Shown: positions 10,859 to 23,298, counted from the stretch's first letter. The stretch: DNA of 64,000 nucleotides from Combretum micranthum (GCA_024138025.1 JAMXBD010001357.1:248001-312000), one strand, 5' to 3'. Translations and numbers: made by a program. The notes: generated by a model not told the origin, from the letters alone.

Positions 10859-12172
10859 TGTAACGCCCTAGCTTGTTGGTAATTACAACCCGCCACGTGC
10901 CCTCTCTTAAATAGGACATGCAAAGGCTATAATATTCTAATACCACAATTTAAAACATATAAAATATAATCTCATAAAATCTCTCGAGGATATAACAGAA
11001 AGTTCAAATCCTATAAAACTTGTAAATAATAATCTTTTCAAACATCCTGTTGATCTAAACAATGTTGGCAAAACGAAAGCCAACAAATCCAAAATACATA
11101 AAATTTCAAAAATCCTTTTTAACATATAAGTTCTTAATAGAGTTCCAAAATATTGTAAATGATCTCAAAATTCTTCTCATATAAATCTATATCTGAATCT
11201 ATTCCTCAACAAGGTAATCTGGACCACTATCGTCATCCCCATGATCTATGTACAGATCAAAACCAGATAAATCAAATACTACATCCTCATCACTTGTACC
11301 TGAAAAATGAAAGGAATGAGCGAAATTGCCTAATATGCCAATCCACAAACAAAATGCAAATGCACAAACAACATGTATATATATGTGCAACTAACAAAAT
11401 GCAAACAAACATGATATATCGCTAGTCGTTCCTTTATTTAAATCTACGATTAAAAAGACATAACTTACCTGTTTTGAATCTTGATCCTTGCTTGATTTCC
11501 CGAAAGATTGGATCTCAATCAAAACTAGGGTTTTTCAGAAAAATCCATTCAAAATCCAAACAAAACCTTATAAGAACGAATCGATTTATGAAGAACTTGA
11601 TAGATGAAGGCGAAATTACTTACACTTTGATCCAAATCCGATCTCCACGTGATTCTCTCTTCCAAGAACACTCAAGAACTCTTAAAACACTCTTTGAACG
11701 GCAAAGGAGAAAAGGACTTATGAGAAATAGAAACCCTAAAGTTCTATTTATACAAAGCATTTCGGCCAGTTAAGCTAGCACTTACACCGGCGGCCTTTAA
11801 TCCAATGCCGACAGCTTTCTTGCCGGTTTTCACAAATTTCATAAAAGTCTGAGAGCTTTACATTGGCGGCCTAGAGACCAATTTTCCTTTTTCAAAAACT
11901 ATTCTTCAAACATCTCTAGGTTATAGACAAAACCATCAACTTAATACTAAGGTAGACTATAAAACCCTCATATTTTTCAACATATGAAAACTTTTGCCCT
12001 TTATCATAATTTATTGAAGATTTACTATCTTTAAGGATTTGTTGACCATCATCAGTGTGAGGGTGATTATTATGTGTCGCATTTATTAGGAATGACCAAA
12101 ATTTCCCTCTCCTTAATTAACAAATGACATTCCTTTACGCTTCTTTATAAAATATTTTTTTTGTATATTATA
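10859..12172 (-). repeat. 5' LTR of the nested minus-strand element (1314 bp)
   Basis: Partner of 2298-4459, lacking 847 bp of its leader region. TATA box at 11745-11752 (minus), with CCGG-type motifs at about 11775-11870 upstream of it in transcription sense. The outer end is TATAATATAC instead of TGTAATATAC, so the terminal TG has mutated. Confidence 0.85.
11745..11752 (-). promoter_or_regulatory. TATA box in the 5' LTR
   Basis: Minus-strand TATAAATA, same context as at 4019-4026; expected core promoter of the nested element. Confidence 0.6.
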
Positions 12173-12177
12173 ATATG

Positions 12178-12703
12178 TATAGCATATTTATGAAAATCAA
12201 TAAACTTATTTGAAATACAGTAAAAATAAAGGGAATATCTCACTAGGCATGTTGTAAGCTTACATTTCCATGGATTTTTGTTGAAACAGGTATGGTTGAG
12301 AATCTATTCAAGAAATTAAGGAAAAATTGGTAGATCCTTGAGCTTTTAAGGAAGAAGTGGGAGCATAGGATGAACATTCTAAAAAATTCTTTATAAGCAA
12401 TATTTGTAATGATGATATTTCGAAGATTACTAGAAAATGTATTTATTTGGACTTGAAGTCATTCGTAGGGTTATTCCCCTAAGAATTGTAATTGGTCTTA
12501 TTTATATTCAATGAAAGTATATCTCTTGCCTTGTCACTTAATTGTTATCAATATAAATTGCGTTAATCCATTGCGTTTCATTGATTATGGTGTATACCTT
12601 GTGCATAATATGGAAGTCTTTACGTGACTAAGGTAGTCATTCCCATGCTTTAATATTGTGTATGGTGTGCTGTCACGTTTAGGGTACCCTTCGAAGCATG
12701 ACA
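12178..12703 (+). mobile_element. Long-LTR remnant, right piece (continuation of 1508-2297)
   Basis: Continues the LTR across the insertion. It ends with the conserved block TATGGAAGTCTTTACGTGAC...CACGTTTAGGGTACCCTTCG and the terminal TGACA, as in the LTRs ending at 28330, 55204 and 63441. No primer binding site follows, so this is a solo LTR or a 3' LTR. The sequence directly after it belongs to a Tat-type LTR. Confidence 0.75.
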
Positions 12704-13032
12704 CATCACCAGCTCGGCTTCACTCCATGTAGCCACAACTCCTCTAGCTCGAGCACCATACCTCCTTGAGTGTCAATTCAACTACTAGGTGGAGATTCAC
12801 CCTAACAGAAAAGATACAGTGGACTCCATTTGGGTACGACCATGAGTATAAATAGCCTTTCTCTCTTGAGGGAAAGGAAGGAGATTTTTTTTACTTAAGT
12901 GAATATCCTTTTAATAAACCTTTAGAGAAAGGCATCGGAGTGGCCATGTCAAACAACCCCTTTGGTACACCTCTAACCTTTTCTATATTCAAAGGGAGCT
13001 AATATCTATCGATAAAATTAGCTCATGCAACA
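12704..13032 (+). repeat. 5' LTR of the Tat-type element
   Basis: Matches 17134-17489 along its length with substitutions and indels. TATAAATA lies at 12847-12854, followed by GCCTTTCTCTCTTGAGG and a poly-T leader common to both copies. Confidence 0.7.
12847..12854 (+). promoter_or_regulatory. TATA box of the Tat-type LTR
   Basis: TATAAATA followed by a pyrimidine-rich leader; in the right LTR the equivalent is mutated to TCTAAATA near 17276. Confidence 0.6.
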
Positions 13033-13035
13033 CGT

Positions 13036-13051
13036 GGTGCCGTCTATGGGT
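13036..13051 (+). other. Primer binding site of the Tat-type element
   Basis: TGGTGCCGTCTATGGG starts a few bases after the LTR. It resembles the TGGCGCCGTCTGTGGG form common in plant Tat elements, with two substitutions. Confidence 0.6.
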
Positions 13052-13929
13052 ATACCTTCTCCTCTTTCTTCCTCAAACCAACTTCTTCACTTAGCTTTCT
13101 CAAAAACCCTAAACTTCTCACTAAAACAAAAACACACAACAAGTAAAAAGTAACTTCCAATACCAATAATGCCGAGACCTCAACGGAGTAAAAATCAACT
13201 TGACCTAGCTTCCACTCAACTGGTAGTTACCCTAACAGGCGATGGAGCTCTTAAGCTACAAAACCCAAAATTGCTAGTTTCAGGTAATGCTGGTCTTTTT
13301 TACCCAGTGTGTATCCTAGAGATGGAGAACTTATGCAGACAACTCGTGCACAAGAATATTGAGAACGAGAACTTTAACGCTCTCCTATAAGCTAGAATCA
13401 CATAGCTAGAAGGATTGAAGAATCTGCACTTAGAGGAGCAAGCTTCTAGCGAACAACAAAGTGACTGCCCAACCAAGTTGCCTTTGAAATGTGATCGGGC
13501 ATCCTCCCAAAGAAACAATCGGTGTACCATAGCCCTACCACAGGCTAGAACCTCTTCTAGAGCTCAATCCTATAGCTTAAGACTAGGTCCAAATGTGTAT
13601 CAGATACCCATTACTTCTAGGATCCCAGTAAGAACTACCTCCTATACCTCACAAGAGCAGAGAACATCTTAATTCCTAGCTCGAACATCATCAAATCACT
13701 GTATAATGGATGAAGGACGTTCAAAGATGGATCACGTAGACCTTAGCTCAACCTAAGCTCATGAGGACTAAGCTCCCACATACCTCACCAAAGAGGACCA
13801 CACAAGTTCTGGGGAGGAGCGTGCCCTTAAGGAGATTAGAAATGTGATGAGAAGATTGTCACCATCAAAGAAAGGTTTATGAATAGGTCCATTGCTAAGA
13901 CGATATTGAGAAAGACACCTTTTATAGTT

Positions 13930-14810
13930 GAGATCAGTTAGAGGTGCTTCCTACCAAATCTGGACTTCCAAGCTTAAAGTTTCATGATGGGACTAACGAC
14001 CTCGAAGACCATATTGCCCAATTCTAATCTACCATGGTGATACATAACTTCTTGGACATTATTTGGTGCAAGACCTACCCTACCACCTTCTAAGGAGCAA
14101 CTCAAATATAATTCAACAAGCTCAATCCTCACACAATCAACTCATTCAACTAGTTCAATGACATTTTTGTAGCTCATTTCATTGTTAACAAATCGCTAAA
14201 AAAAGAATGCATTGTACCTCTACACCATTCGACAAAGGTAGTGCAAACCACTGAGGGATTACGTAGCAATATTTAACAAAGCATGCCTAGAGATCCTAAA
14301 TCTAAATCAGGGCATGGCCCTTGAAGCAATCAACAAGGAATCCTTACGAACAGCCCCTTCTCTACTCCATTGTGAAATGTCAACTCACCATACTGGAGCA
14401 GATAAAGGAAAAAACACAAAAAATACATTTGATAGAGAGACACTATAGATGCTAGGAAGAAGACTGAGGTTAAGGATGAGCCAGCTTGACTGAAACTAAA
14501 TTAGCTTCGAAACAAAGCGCCTTAGAGATATCGCTGCAACTTCAACAACCAAAACAAAGCCCGCTTAAGTCGCAGAGATAGCAACAAGAGAAAGTTTTTC
14601 CTGATGTACGATGAGTTCACACTGTTGAAGTTACATGTGCATCATGTGTTCCATGAAGAAAGAAACCAAGGACTCCTACCTGCGCCTCCTCCCATGTGGC
14701 CTAACTCAAAGCAAAGAGAGTCAAGAGAATATTGTATGTATCATCGTAACCGTAAGCATGATATAAAAAATTGTTGGCAACTTAAGAGTGCCATTAAAGA
14801 CACCATATGA
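13930..14810 (+). pseudogene. gag: Tat-type gag remnant
   Basis: Capsid-like sequence with the KFHDGTNDLEDHIAQF motif (about 13975-14025) matches the Y/F-DG-T-DP-EHI-F pattern of Tat Gag. After several frame changes, 14604-14810 encodes CMYHRNRKHDIKNC (14733-14774), the CX2HX4HX4C-type motif followed by LK..I that is typical of this lineage. The reading frame is broken many times, so no protein is expected. An upstream open stretch (13169-13672) lies where the Gag N-terminal region would be but shows no recognised domain. Confidence 0.7.
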
Positions 14811-15829
14811 TGTGGCTAGCTAAAGCAATACATAGACCACAACATAGTAAAGCCTCAGCCACCGGCCTAGAAGCAAAGAACTAATGAGAAGGAGAATAGC
14901 CAAGAGGCTAGCACTTGGGATAACCCTGATCGATCATGACCCATTCAAGAATGCCATAATGACATCAACACCATAATAAGGGGATCACTAACCTTGGTCC
15001 GAGCTAGGATCTCATCAAACCCTAGTGGATCACGACAAGTGATGAACTTAAAACCTAAATTAGCAAGGTCGATACCACCATATCCTTTAGCGATAAAGAC
15101 CTTGAAGGGATCCAAACTCCTCACCAAGATGTTCTAGTTATCTCATCTCACATATCAAGTTGGAGGGTTAAAAGTGTACTAATCAATACCAGGCGTAGTA
15201 TAGATATCCTCTTTAATCAATCCTGTGAGTAGATGATGCATGAATTTTGATCCAAGCTAAGATCATACAACTACAAGCTATGTGGGTTCAGTAACCAACA
15301 TGTTTGCCTCCAAGGAATCATCATTTTACACTCAAGCTTATCGATAGGGAGTGTTACGCTACACACTAGATTAACTTCCCCATAATCGACTGTTGCTCTA
15401 TATAATGCCATTTTGGAGAGGACTACGCAATCAATATTTAACATGATTATCTCACAACCCCATCTTAAAGACAAATTTCTCACCTTAGCAGGAATAAACA
15501 TATGTAAGGGAGACCAAGAGTAATATCGAAAGTTGTATCTTAAGGCATTAAAGGGATATCCTGTGTGTCTAGTGGACATCGAACCAAAAAATAAGCCTAA
15601 ACGTTGTAGTGAATCTGTTGAGCTCACTAAGGAAGTCACCTTAAATAATAGTACTGAGCATACTACGAAAGCAGGGATGTCGATTCTTTAGGACCTGAGA
15701 GACGGCTTGAATACATTCTTATGGGAAAACAAAAATGTCTTCGCATGGTTGCTCTATGACATGCCAGGCACTAAACCAAACGTGATCACCTACTAGCTAA
15801 ATGTGAATAGATCTCAAAGGTCGATCATC

Positions 15830-16760
15830 TAGAAGATCGGCACTTCATCTTAGATTGACAGGCTACAATCGACGAAGAGGTCCAAAAACTCTTGCATGTT
15901 GGGTTCATTAGGGAGTAGAAATGCCTAACCTAGTTGGCCAGTATGGTGTTAGTCAGAAAACCCAAGGGAAGGTGGTGGATGTATGTAGACTATGCTGACC
16001 TAAATAGGGCATGCCCAAAAGACTGTTTCCCATTACTTTGGATCAACTAGCTACTCGACATCACCTCAGGCCACAAGCTATTGAGCATCATGGACACTTT
16101 CTTAGGTTACAACAAGATCAAGATGAATAAAACTGATGAGGTCCACACGTCCTTCGACACACAATGATAAAATAATGCCATTCTGACTAAAAAACATCGG
16201 ACTTGGAGCCACCTTTTATAGGCTAGTCACCAAAGGTACAAATCTTAAATTGGTAGAAACATGGAAGTTTACATTGAAGACATGATTGTAAAAAGTAAAC
16301 AAGTGAAAGATAATCTTTGCGATCTCTAGGAGACTTTTGATCGTCTTGCCTTTATAACATGAAGCTCAACCTATAGAAATGTGCCCTTAAGACCATCGAG
16401 GAAATTCCTGGGCTATGTTATATCGTAGAGAGGGATGGAGGCTAACCATGACAAGATCAAAGCAATCCTAGAAATGAAGCCCCCCACCCCCCTTTCTTTA
16501 GTCAAAGAAGTGCAACAGCTCATAGAAAATAACCACACTGAGTTGATTTCTCCCTAAAAGTGTCGATAAATGTCTAGAATTCTTCTAATCCTTAAGAAAC
16601 TTGCCAAATTTGAATGGACCAAAAAAACTCAAAAGGTCTTCGAAGACTTTAAACATTTCTTAGTTGAATCACCGATGTTATCAACCTCACCCACAAAAGA
16701 GGACTTATATCTATCCCTCGCTTTGAATGGACAAGCTCTCCCATTGGTCTTAACATAAGC
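15830..16760 (+). pseudogene. pol: Tat-type reverse transcriptase and RNase H fragment
   Basis: Successive reverse-transcriptase blocks are legible. VLVRKPKGRWWMYVDYADLN and ACPKDCFPL lie at about 15950-16030, LSIMDTFLGYNKIKM at about 16080-16125, and the catalytic-box region VYIEDMIVKSK at about 16266 (family YVDDMLVKS). Here the first catalytic Asp of the YxDD box is Glu. An open frame at 16570-16758 encodes the connection to RNase H (EDFKHFLVESPMLSTSP). Frames change several times and stops are frequent. The integrase does not follow. This is a dead copy. Confidence 0.75.
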
Positions 16761-17133
16761 AAAAGTGTTTATAGTAGAATATAGAGAGGACAAATGTAGA
16801 TAGTGGAACATAGGCCATAGCCTACTTGGTCAGCTACGACCATACATGGGCCCTAAGGCCCAAGAAATCACTAGTCTCACCAGCCTAAGAGGGTTCATGC
16901 CAAACGACACCTCAGGTTCTAACATGGTGAAGGAACCTAAGGAGCAGTTTGTACCACTAATAGTTGACATCGGGGTATGACCTATCTTCTTGAGCTTAAC
17001 TTTAAAGATAATTCATTGATCTTGCTAAGAAGCTACCCTTGCAAAACCGAGCTCACTAACAAACAACCTCCATGAATTAATCCAGTTCCAACAACGATGA
17101 AATACTCACATCCACCTCAAGATCAAGGGGGAC

Positions 17134-17489
17134 ATCACCAGCTCGACCACAGTTCATACAACCATAACTCCTCCAACTTAGGTACTACACCACCTCAAGT
17201 ACTATGTCAGGTAGCTAATGGAGATTCGCCTAACGGAAAAGATAGAGTAGACTCTATTCTGGTATGACCATGACCTCTAAATAGCCTTTCCCTCTTAAGG
17301 AAGGGAAAGGGAATAGATTTTTTTTTTTTTAGTTAAATGAATATCCTTTCAATAGACCTTTAGAGAAAAGACTCATTGACTAACTTAGGCATTAGAGTGG
17401 CCGCACTAAGCAACCCCTCGGCACACCTTTGACTATTTTTTGTGTTTGTAGGGAGCTATTCTCTATTGGCAAAATCAGCTTATGTAACA
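17134..17489 (+). repeat. 3' LTR of the Tat-type element
   Basis: Preceded by ATCAAGGGGGA, a plausible polypurine tract. Ends TATGTAACA like the left copy. Slightly longer than the left LTR because of a longer poly-T leader and a 20-30-bp indel near 17380. Confidence 0.7.
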
Positions 17490-20400
17490 GGGTATATAGA
17501 TCTATTTGTAAAAGCTTCAATTATGTGCCAAATTAGCCATAACTTGTAATTGAATTCTTTTAATTAGCATGCCTATTTTTGTGTCTTGGATTAAATAGGT
17601 TTGTATTTAAATACTTTAATATGTACACTAGTAAAAAATTTGGAGAAAGAGGTCAAACTCACCTCATTGTTTCCCTATACGCAAGGCCTTTCCCTACCTC
17701 TCGCTCCTTCTTCGCTCCTTTCTCTCACATCTCTCTTATCTCTTTACTTCAAAATTGTTCAGGTTTTTTTTAACATCTTTATTATTATATTAATTAATAA
17801 ATTTTATTTTCCTTTTTTTAGATATCTCATAGAAAATTTGCACCTACCACGTGATTAGCTATTTATGCATCTGATAGTAAGTGAAATATTTTTAATAATT
17901 TTGAATATATTATATATTCTTGTATAAATTATTGTGTAGATTATTCTATATATGCATATAAATATGAGTATAAATTTCTTTACTTGAATTCTCTTCTAAA
18001 TTAATCCATGCTATAATAGTTAACCAATATTTATGATATTTAGAACTTGGAATTATAGATATGTAATTGGATGCTTTTCTCTTATAATGTTAATCGAACT
18101 ACTTCAATAGTCTTTTCATACATCAAGATTACAACATATTGTTAAATTAATTGCTTAACTCATGATTGTAATTTCATTAACTTCTCATAATACCAAAAGA
18201 AATGTTTTCCCCATAGACATGTATCTCTAGTCCAAGATTCATCAAGGATGGCATCATATAAGTTCCATCACTTTCCTATATTACTATTATTGAAGTTTTT
18301 ACTCAAAATCATCCATTGCATATGAAAGATTCAATTTAACGGCAAAAGTAAATAATTTCTCTTTAATCCTTTCATGTGTCAGCTATTAGTATGTGTATAG
18401 GATTTTATATGCTCCTTTACTAATTTTAGTATGTTTATAGTATGTGTATAAACATATTACATTAAATGTAACTATCATATAGTGCATCAGCTATCCATTT
18501 AAATTTGCATCTTTTTTTTTTTTTCATCATAAAGTTTGAATTCATCACTTCTAGCCTTCCTTTTGGCTTAAGGAAGATCTTATGGAAAAATCATTAGGCT
18601 TCATTCCCATGCTTTATTACTTTTGCCTATATGTCTAGATATTCTTTTAGATCACTACTAATCATTCTAATAGGTGCTTACTCAAGTCATGAGTTAACTT
18701 AACCTTTCCCTAATCCTAATACATGTCTCGGCCACTTAAGGATTTAAACTATCTTTCACTAACTTTGTCTAAATTACTCAACTTGAGTTACAATTTCATT
18801 TTAGTCCTATACCATGTGGATATCCTCAACATAAATGCTATAGATATAATGTTTAAACATTTAAGAATGTAGCAAGTATGTCACCTTTCTAAGGCTGTTT
18901 GATATACTCACTTAGGGAAGATGTTAATACTTAAGACGTCAATTAGATATTTATTCTTCTTTCCCCTTCAATTGGCATGGCAAGAGCATGAGAAGAAAAG
19001 AAGAAAAGGAAATAGCAGCAACTCATGTTTAGTGCTTTTGTTGTTGTTTAATGGAAAAAAAAAGCAGCAATAACTAGGAAAACAAGATAATAGAGGCACA
19101 ACTGACACCATAGCAACAACACAGCAAACTCAAGTCAAGGAAGGAAACAAAAGGAAGAAGGAACAACAACAACAACAACAACTACAATAGCAAATATGGG
19201 CAATAGGGGCAAGAGAAAAAAGTGAAGATTGAGTTGTCAAGATATTTTAACTTGTATTGCTTAAAATATTATGTGGTTAGTCATAAATTTTAGCCAAAAT
19301 TATTTTTGCTAAGAAATGAACATTGAGTTGTCAAGAAATGCCTTTGTTGATGTTTTTAGAAACCTTGATACTATGTTTGAGAACTCTATATTTAGTTTAC
19401 GTAGGTTTTGTTTATTAGAAAGGTAGCTGTTGCTAAACCCCTAAAATAATTGAATCATTATAAAAAGGGAGATTATCATTGAAAAATTCGTAATGTGCGT
19501 GTAAAGAAGAGTAGTTGATATTAGATTTATGTTTAATCTTGAGACAAAGAATTTTATAAAAAAAGGTTGAGACTAAGATGCAAGTAAAGATAAATGGTAA
19601 AAAACTATAATGTGAATTGAAAAAAATTGTATTGTATTCAATGGTGATGATTTGAATCTCAATGATGGGTGAGTTGATGAAAAATGTGTGAATGATGTAT
19701 GCATGAAGATTAGGATGTTGTTAGGTTTTGTCTAAAATTCCTCTAAGACCATGAGTAATGCACCCAAGAATTAAAAACACACCTATATCTAAGTTGATAT
19801 TATACATATTGTAGAATTAGAGTCACTTGCTACAATCATTATAAAAAATTCCATTAAATTTTATAATTGTTATGACTATGTGTGATACAAATCTCATTTA
19901 TTAAGTGTTTTAACTTTACTATGGTGAAAAAGAAAAAGTATTTTAACTTTACTAAGCTTAAAAAATCAGGTGAAATTAACAAGACTAGTTAAGAATACTA
20001 TTCTAAGCATTTAAAGCCATAGACTATACATTTCATAAATTTGATTAAAAAATTACCTATATTTACAAGACCTATCCCCTACCATTAAAAATTATTCAAG
20101 CTTTAAGAAAAAGCAAAATTGCTTTGTATGTAATAAAGATATATTAAATATTTCAATCATTAATCCTAGAACCTTAAAGTCTTCCATCAACTGAGAAGGA
20201 GCACTGAATTGAATAAATTGATGCATCATTCTCCTCAACTAAAACTTTTGAAAGATTAAGAAGAACATGGTTGTGTTGTTGCAATCTTGCTTCAAAAGAT
20301 CAAGTCAACAGTGGTGTATAAATAACAATAAAGAATGTTCAATAATGTTCATTTGTCTCACATGCTACTAAGGTAGTATGATTACATATTTCTCTTCCCT

Positions 20401-21024
20401 TGCCCCTTCCTAGTTAAATCTATTCACATGTCATCAGATTAAGACATCTACACGATTACCTGAAGCATAACATCACACAATGTGTACGTGATCAACTAAT
20501 AGCAATGATGAGAAACATGATGGAGGAAACACCTAAGCTACCCATCTTTTGTAAGTGTTGGTTGCTTAATTTGATCAATTATTCATTATTTAATCTAATG
20601 GATTGAGTTGGTTTAATTCAGGTAGCAATCAAGATTATTATCTCATCTTGAAATTATGGTCAATTAGTTCTTCTACTTGCAAGCATGTGCAATATATTTA
20701 TTAAATAATATTTAATAGATGTTTATTTTCATGACACAATGATGACAAACCAAGGGCCTATACATGTAATTTTTTTGCAATTTAATGTTGCATCTTTAGA
20801 TTTTTGCAATTTTTTGTCAAGTGTCTACCATTATCTCATCATTAAAATAAATGCCTATCAATTATTATTTAATGAAGACATTGAATCATACATACTCTAA
20901 AAGTATAAGCACTAGTTTGACAAAATCTAAAAATGAGACACTAAATGCAAAAATTTGAAAGTATAAGCACTTGGTTTACATTATCTTAGATATCGTGCTT
21001 TGAATAGCTTAAAAAGCTAGCTAG
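17490..21024. other. AT-rich non-coding stretch
   Basis: I see no gene with a credible start, domain or splice pattern. Notable pieces are an AAC microsatellite near 19167-19184 and poly-T runs near 17317 and 18511. A 64- and 85-codon pair of overlapping frames near 17580-17858 follows a pyrimidine-rich composition and is probably chance. Confidence 0.5.
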
Positions 21025-21314
21025 TGTTATGATAAAAATATAATAGTCCACACCATATCTATCAGCTTAAGCTTTTAGATGAAATGGTATTGGTGTTAAT
21101 CTTAACATAGTACCAGAGTTGAAGGTCAAGAGTTTGAATCCTTGTGCACTTATTATAACCCCATTAAAATTAAACATTCACTTGATGGGCATTTGTCAAA
21201 ATCAAAGTCCCGGCCCACAAGTGAGAGAGAGTGTTATAGAATAAATGTAATAATACATGTCATATCTACAAACTTATGCTTTTAGATTAGATAGTTGTGA
21301 TAATAACCTTAACA
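21025..21314 (+). mobile_element. TRIM (terminal-repeat retrotransposon in miniature), 290 bp
   Basis: Two 83-bp direct repeats (21025-21107 and 21232-21314) both start TGTTAT and end CTTAACA. Between them are a decayed primer site TAGTACCAGAG (initiator tRNA-Met type, canonical TGGTATCAGAG) directly after the first repeat and a purine tract GTGAGAGAGAG directly before the second. Flanks GCTAG (21020-21024) and ACTAG (21315-21319) are a TSD with one mismatch. No coding sequence; it would have depended on proteins of an autonomous LTR element. Confidence 0.85.
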
Positions 21315-21333
21315 ACTAGAAAAATTTAAATAA

Positions 21334-21495
21334 TACTACTAGAAAATTGGGATTTAGAGACAAAAGTTCTATCTCTAAATATAAATTTATCTTGCAAAAA
21401 TCATCATTAGTAATTCTTTTTGTAGAAAAATAACTTATATTACCAATTTTCCATCATAGAAATTTCTGTCTCGAAATGCCAATTTTCTTATAGTG
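21334..21495 (+). mobile_element. Small CACTA-like inverted-repeat element
   Basis: Left end TACTACTAGAAAATTGG; the right end, read in reverse complement, is CACTATAAGAAAATTGG. This is the CACTA signature of En/Spm-type MITEs with mutated first base on the left. The interior repeats GACARAARTTTCTRTCTC-like motifs seen in subterminal repeats. The 3-bp flanks TAA and TTA do not match exactly. It directly follows the TRIM. Confidence 0.6.
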
Positions 21496-21949
21496 TTAGC
21501 ATTTAAGATCGAAAACTAAAATCAAACTACAATAATGTTTAATCAAAAACCTAACTTGTTAAAATAGCTCGATTGACCAAAATTGAACTTTGGTAATCCA
21601 AAATGGGCCTCAAACTCTTAAGGAAGTTAGTTGATTCAAAGTTACATTAGATCGAACCAAACTATTATTTCATGATGAAACTCTTAATTAGATGTTTGAT
21701 TAGTTAGGTTAATAATGTTAAATTGACATGTTCTAGGTGAGTCACCAATACCCTTTAGAATACTTTTCGATTTTGTTAGTAGTTAGCTCAAATTCCATTA
21801 TGCTCTTACATACTAAAATGGACTAATTTTACTTATTCTTAATGATGCATGTTAAATTGTAGATTAATCATGGTTGTGTAAGTCAAGGACCAACTAACAA
21901 TAGCTACAAAAAGTGTGCCAAAAAGTTAGGATGAAGTGATTGAGCCAAT

Positions 21950-22130
21950 TTACTATAAGAAATTTGGGCTTCATAGATAGAAAATCCTGTCCCTAAAAAT
22001 TTTTAAAGATAGATTTTCCATCGCAAATTTTTGTCTAAAAAATCATTATTGCTAATTGTTTTATAAACAGATTTTTTTGTCCGTCGTAAATTTGCAATAG
22101 AAATTTTGTCACAAATCTATCTCCACTTTT
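21950..22130 (+). mobile_element. Second CACTA-like end fragment
   Basis: TACTATAAGAAATTTGGG at about 21950 is followed by repeated subterminal motifs (GTCCGTCGTAAATTTGC, AGAAATTTTGTC) like those in 21334-21495. I did not find the opposite end, so this is a fragment or one end of a larger decayed element. Confidence 0.4.
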
Positions 22131-23298
22131 TTATAAATTACAAAAATTATATATACATGCATACAAATTTCGTTGCAAATCTCGTATTAATTATAATTAA
22201 ACTTATTATTTCGTTTCATTTCTTCTAGCTAGTATATTGCTCTTAATATCTTTCTAATTTGTTTAATGAGTTACACAATAAGTTATTTTATCCTTCCTAA
22301 GAGGTCACCCATCAAGAAATATTCCACAATTATCATACTTAACTTTTGAGTTTTTGTAAACTTCCAACCAATGAATCACTTAATGCTTTTATGAATAAAG
22401 TTCAACTTTCTATTTAAATGATATCAAACTTCTAAAAGTTGTTATACAAAACATTTAATATACTTTAATAGACAAATACTAACTTAACTAACTAATTTTA
22501 TTTTTATATTTATATTTTAGCAGTTTTGATGCACTTTCCTATTAATAATATATTTATGAAAAGAAAACATTACATTGATGTATTTATTTATATATATTCA
22601 CATATATGATATGTCCATATTTTATAATAATTATTTTAGATTATATATTTAAATATTGAAATATATTATGGTTATAAGTAGTATATTATATTTATAAATT
22701 ACAAAAAAATCATATAATTTAATGAATTTCGTCGTAAATCTCTCTATGTTTTAGAGTTAAGGTATTTATTATAATTTTTATTTAGTTACTAGTTGTCTTA
22801 CTACGTATAATTTTTATCTATCTCCACAAGATCTATATTTTGTACTAATTATTTTAAATTATACGTTTTATTATTAGAATATACTATATATTTGAATAAA
22901 TTTTTTATCAAAAATGTCATTACATATAAAATATTTAGAATGTATAAATATAACTTATATAAGATGTATATGATAAATGTATTAAAAAAAAGTATTATTT
23001 GAATATATATTAAATGATATATGTATATATATCAAATCTATATTTTATACTATTTCATTTATATTATATATTATATAAGTGAAAACAATATATTTTGAGC
23101 AATATATACATCCTTTTTATAAAGTCCATTATTACACATAATAAATATAATATGTAATATCATTTTACTATTTTATTTTTAATTGACAAGTATAAATTAC
23201 ATGGAAATTGATAAATATTTATTTTATTGCCATATCAGTTTAATATTTCCACATCATATGCCATTTAATTAAGTATTATAGGACCTACATAACAATTT
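22131..23298. other. Extremely AT-rich stretch
   Basis: Dominated by TATA/ATAT runs with nearly no G or C. No gene, no repeat unit and no inverted ends recognised. It could act as a scaffold-attachment-like region, but that is only compositional. Confidence 0.4.

Larger units (their letters stand above)
2298..12172 (-). mobile_element. Nested Tekay-like LTR retrotransposon, gag-only, minus strand
   Basis: Two direct repeats (2298-4459 and 10859-12172) begin TGTAAYGCCCTA and end TATATTAYA in plus coordinates. They are flanked by the 5-bp TSD ATATG (2293-2297 and 12173-12177). A primer binding site beside the right repeat and a polypurine tract beside the left repeat both read on the minus strand. 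Without the 2.77-kb LTR inserted at 7194-9963 the interior is only about 3.6 kb. It shows gag zinc knuckles (6701-6799) but no reverse transcriptase, RNase H or integrase motif that I can find. That fits a non-autonomous, gag-bearing element, though heavy decay of pol cannot be excluded. Confidence 0.85.
12704..17489 (+). mobile_element. Decayed, internally deleted Tat-type Ty3/gypsy element
   Basis: Two direct repeats (12704-13032 and 17134-17489) share CATCACCAGCTCG near the start, GGAGATTCRCC, a TATA/leader block and an AGCTYATGYAACA end. After the left repeat comes a primer binding site variant (13036). Gag, reverse transcriptase and the start of RNase H follow in order, all broken by stops. 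Most of RNase H and all of the integrase are missing between about 16760 and 17133. No TSD is seen. Because the left repeat abuts the end of another LTR at 12703, its true 5' end may be truncated. Confidence 0.75.

Noticed and set aside
15271..15639. 122-codon minus-strand ORF
   Set aside because: Antisense to the interior of the Tat-type element and without any recognisable domain.
12703..17494. A TSD for the Tat-type element
   Set aside because: TGACA on the left against GGGTA on the right do not match, and the left side coincides with the end of another LTR.
20750..20970. Possible inverted-repeat element with TTTAGATTTTTGCA and TGACAAAATCTAAAA
   Set aside because: Only short AT-rich similarity, no consistent ends or TSD.
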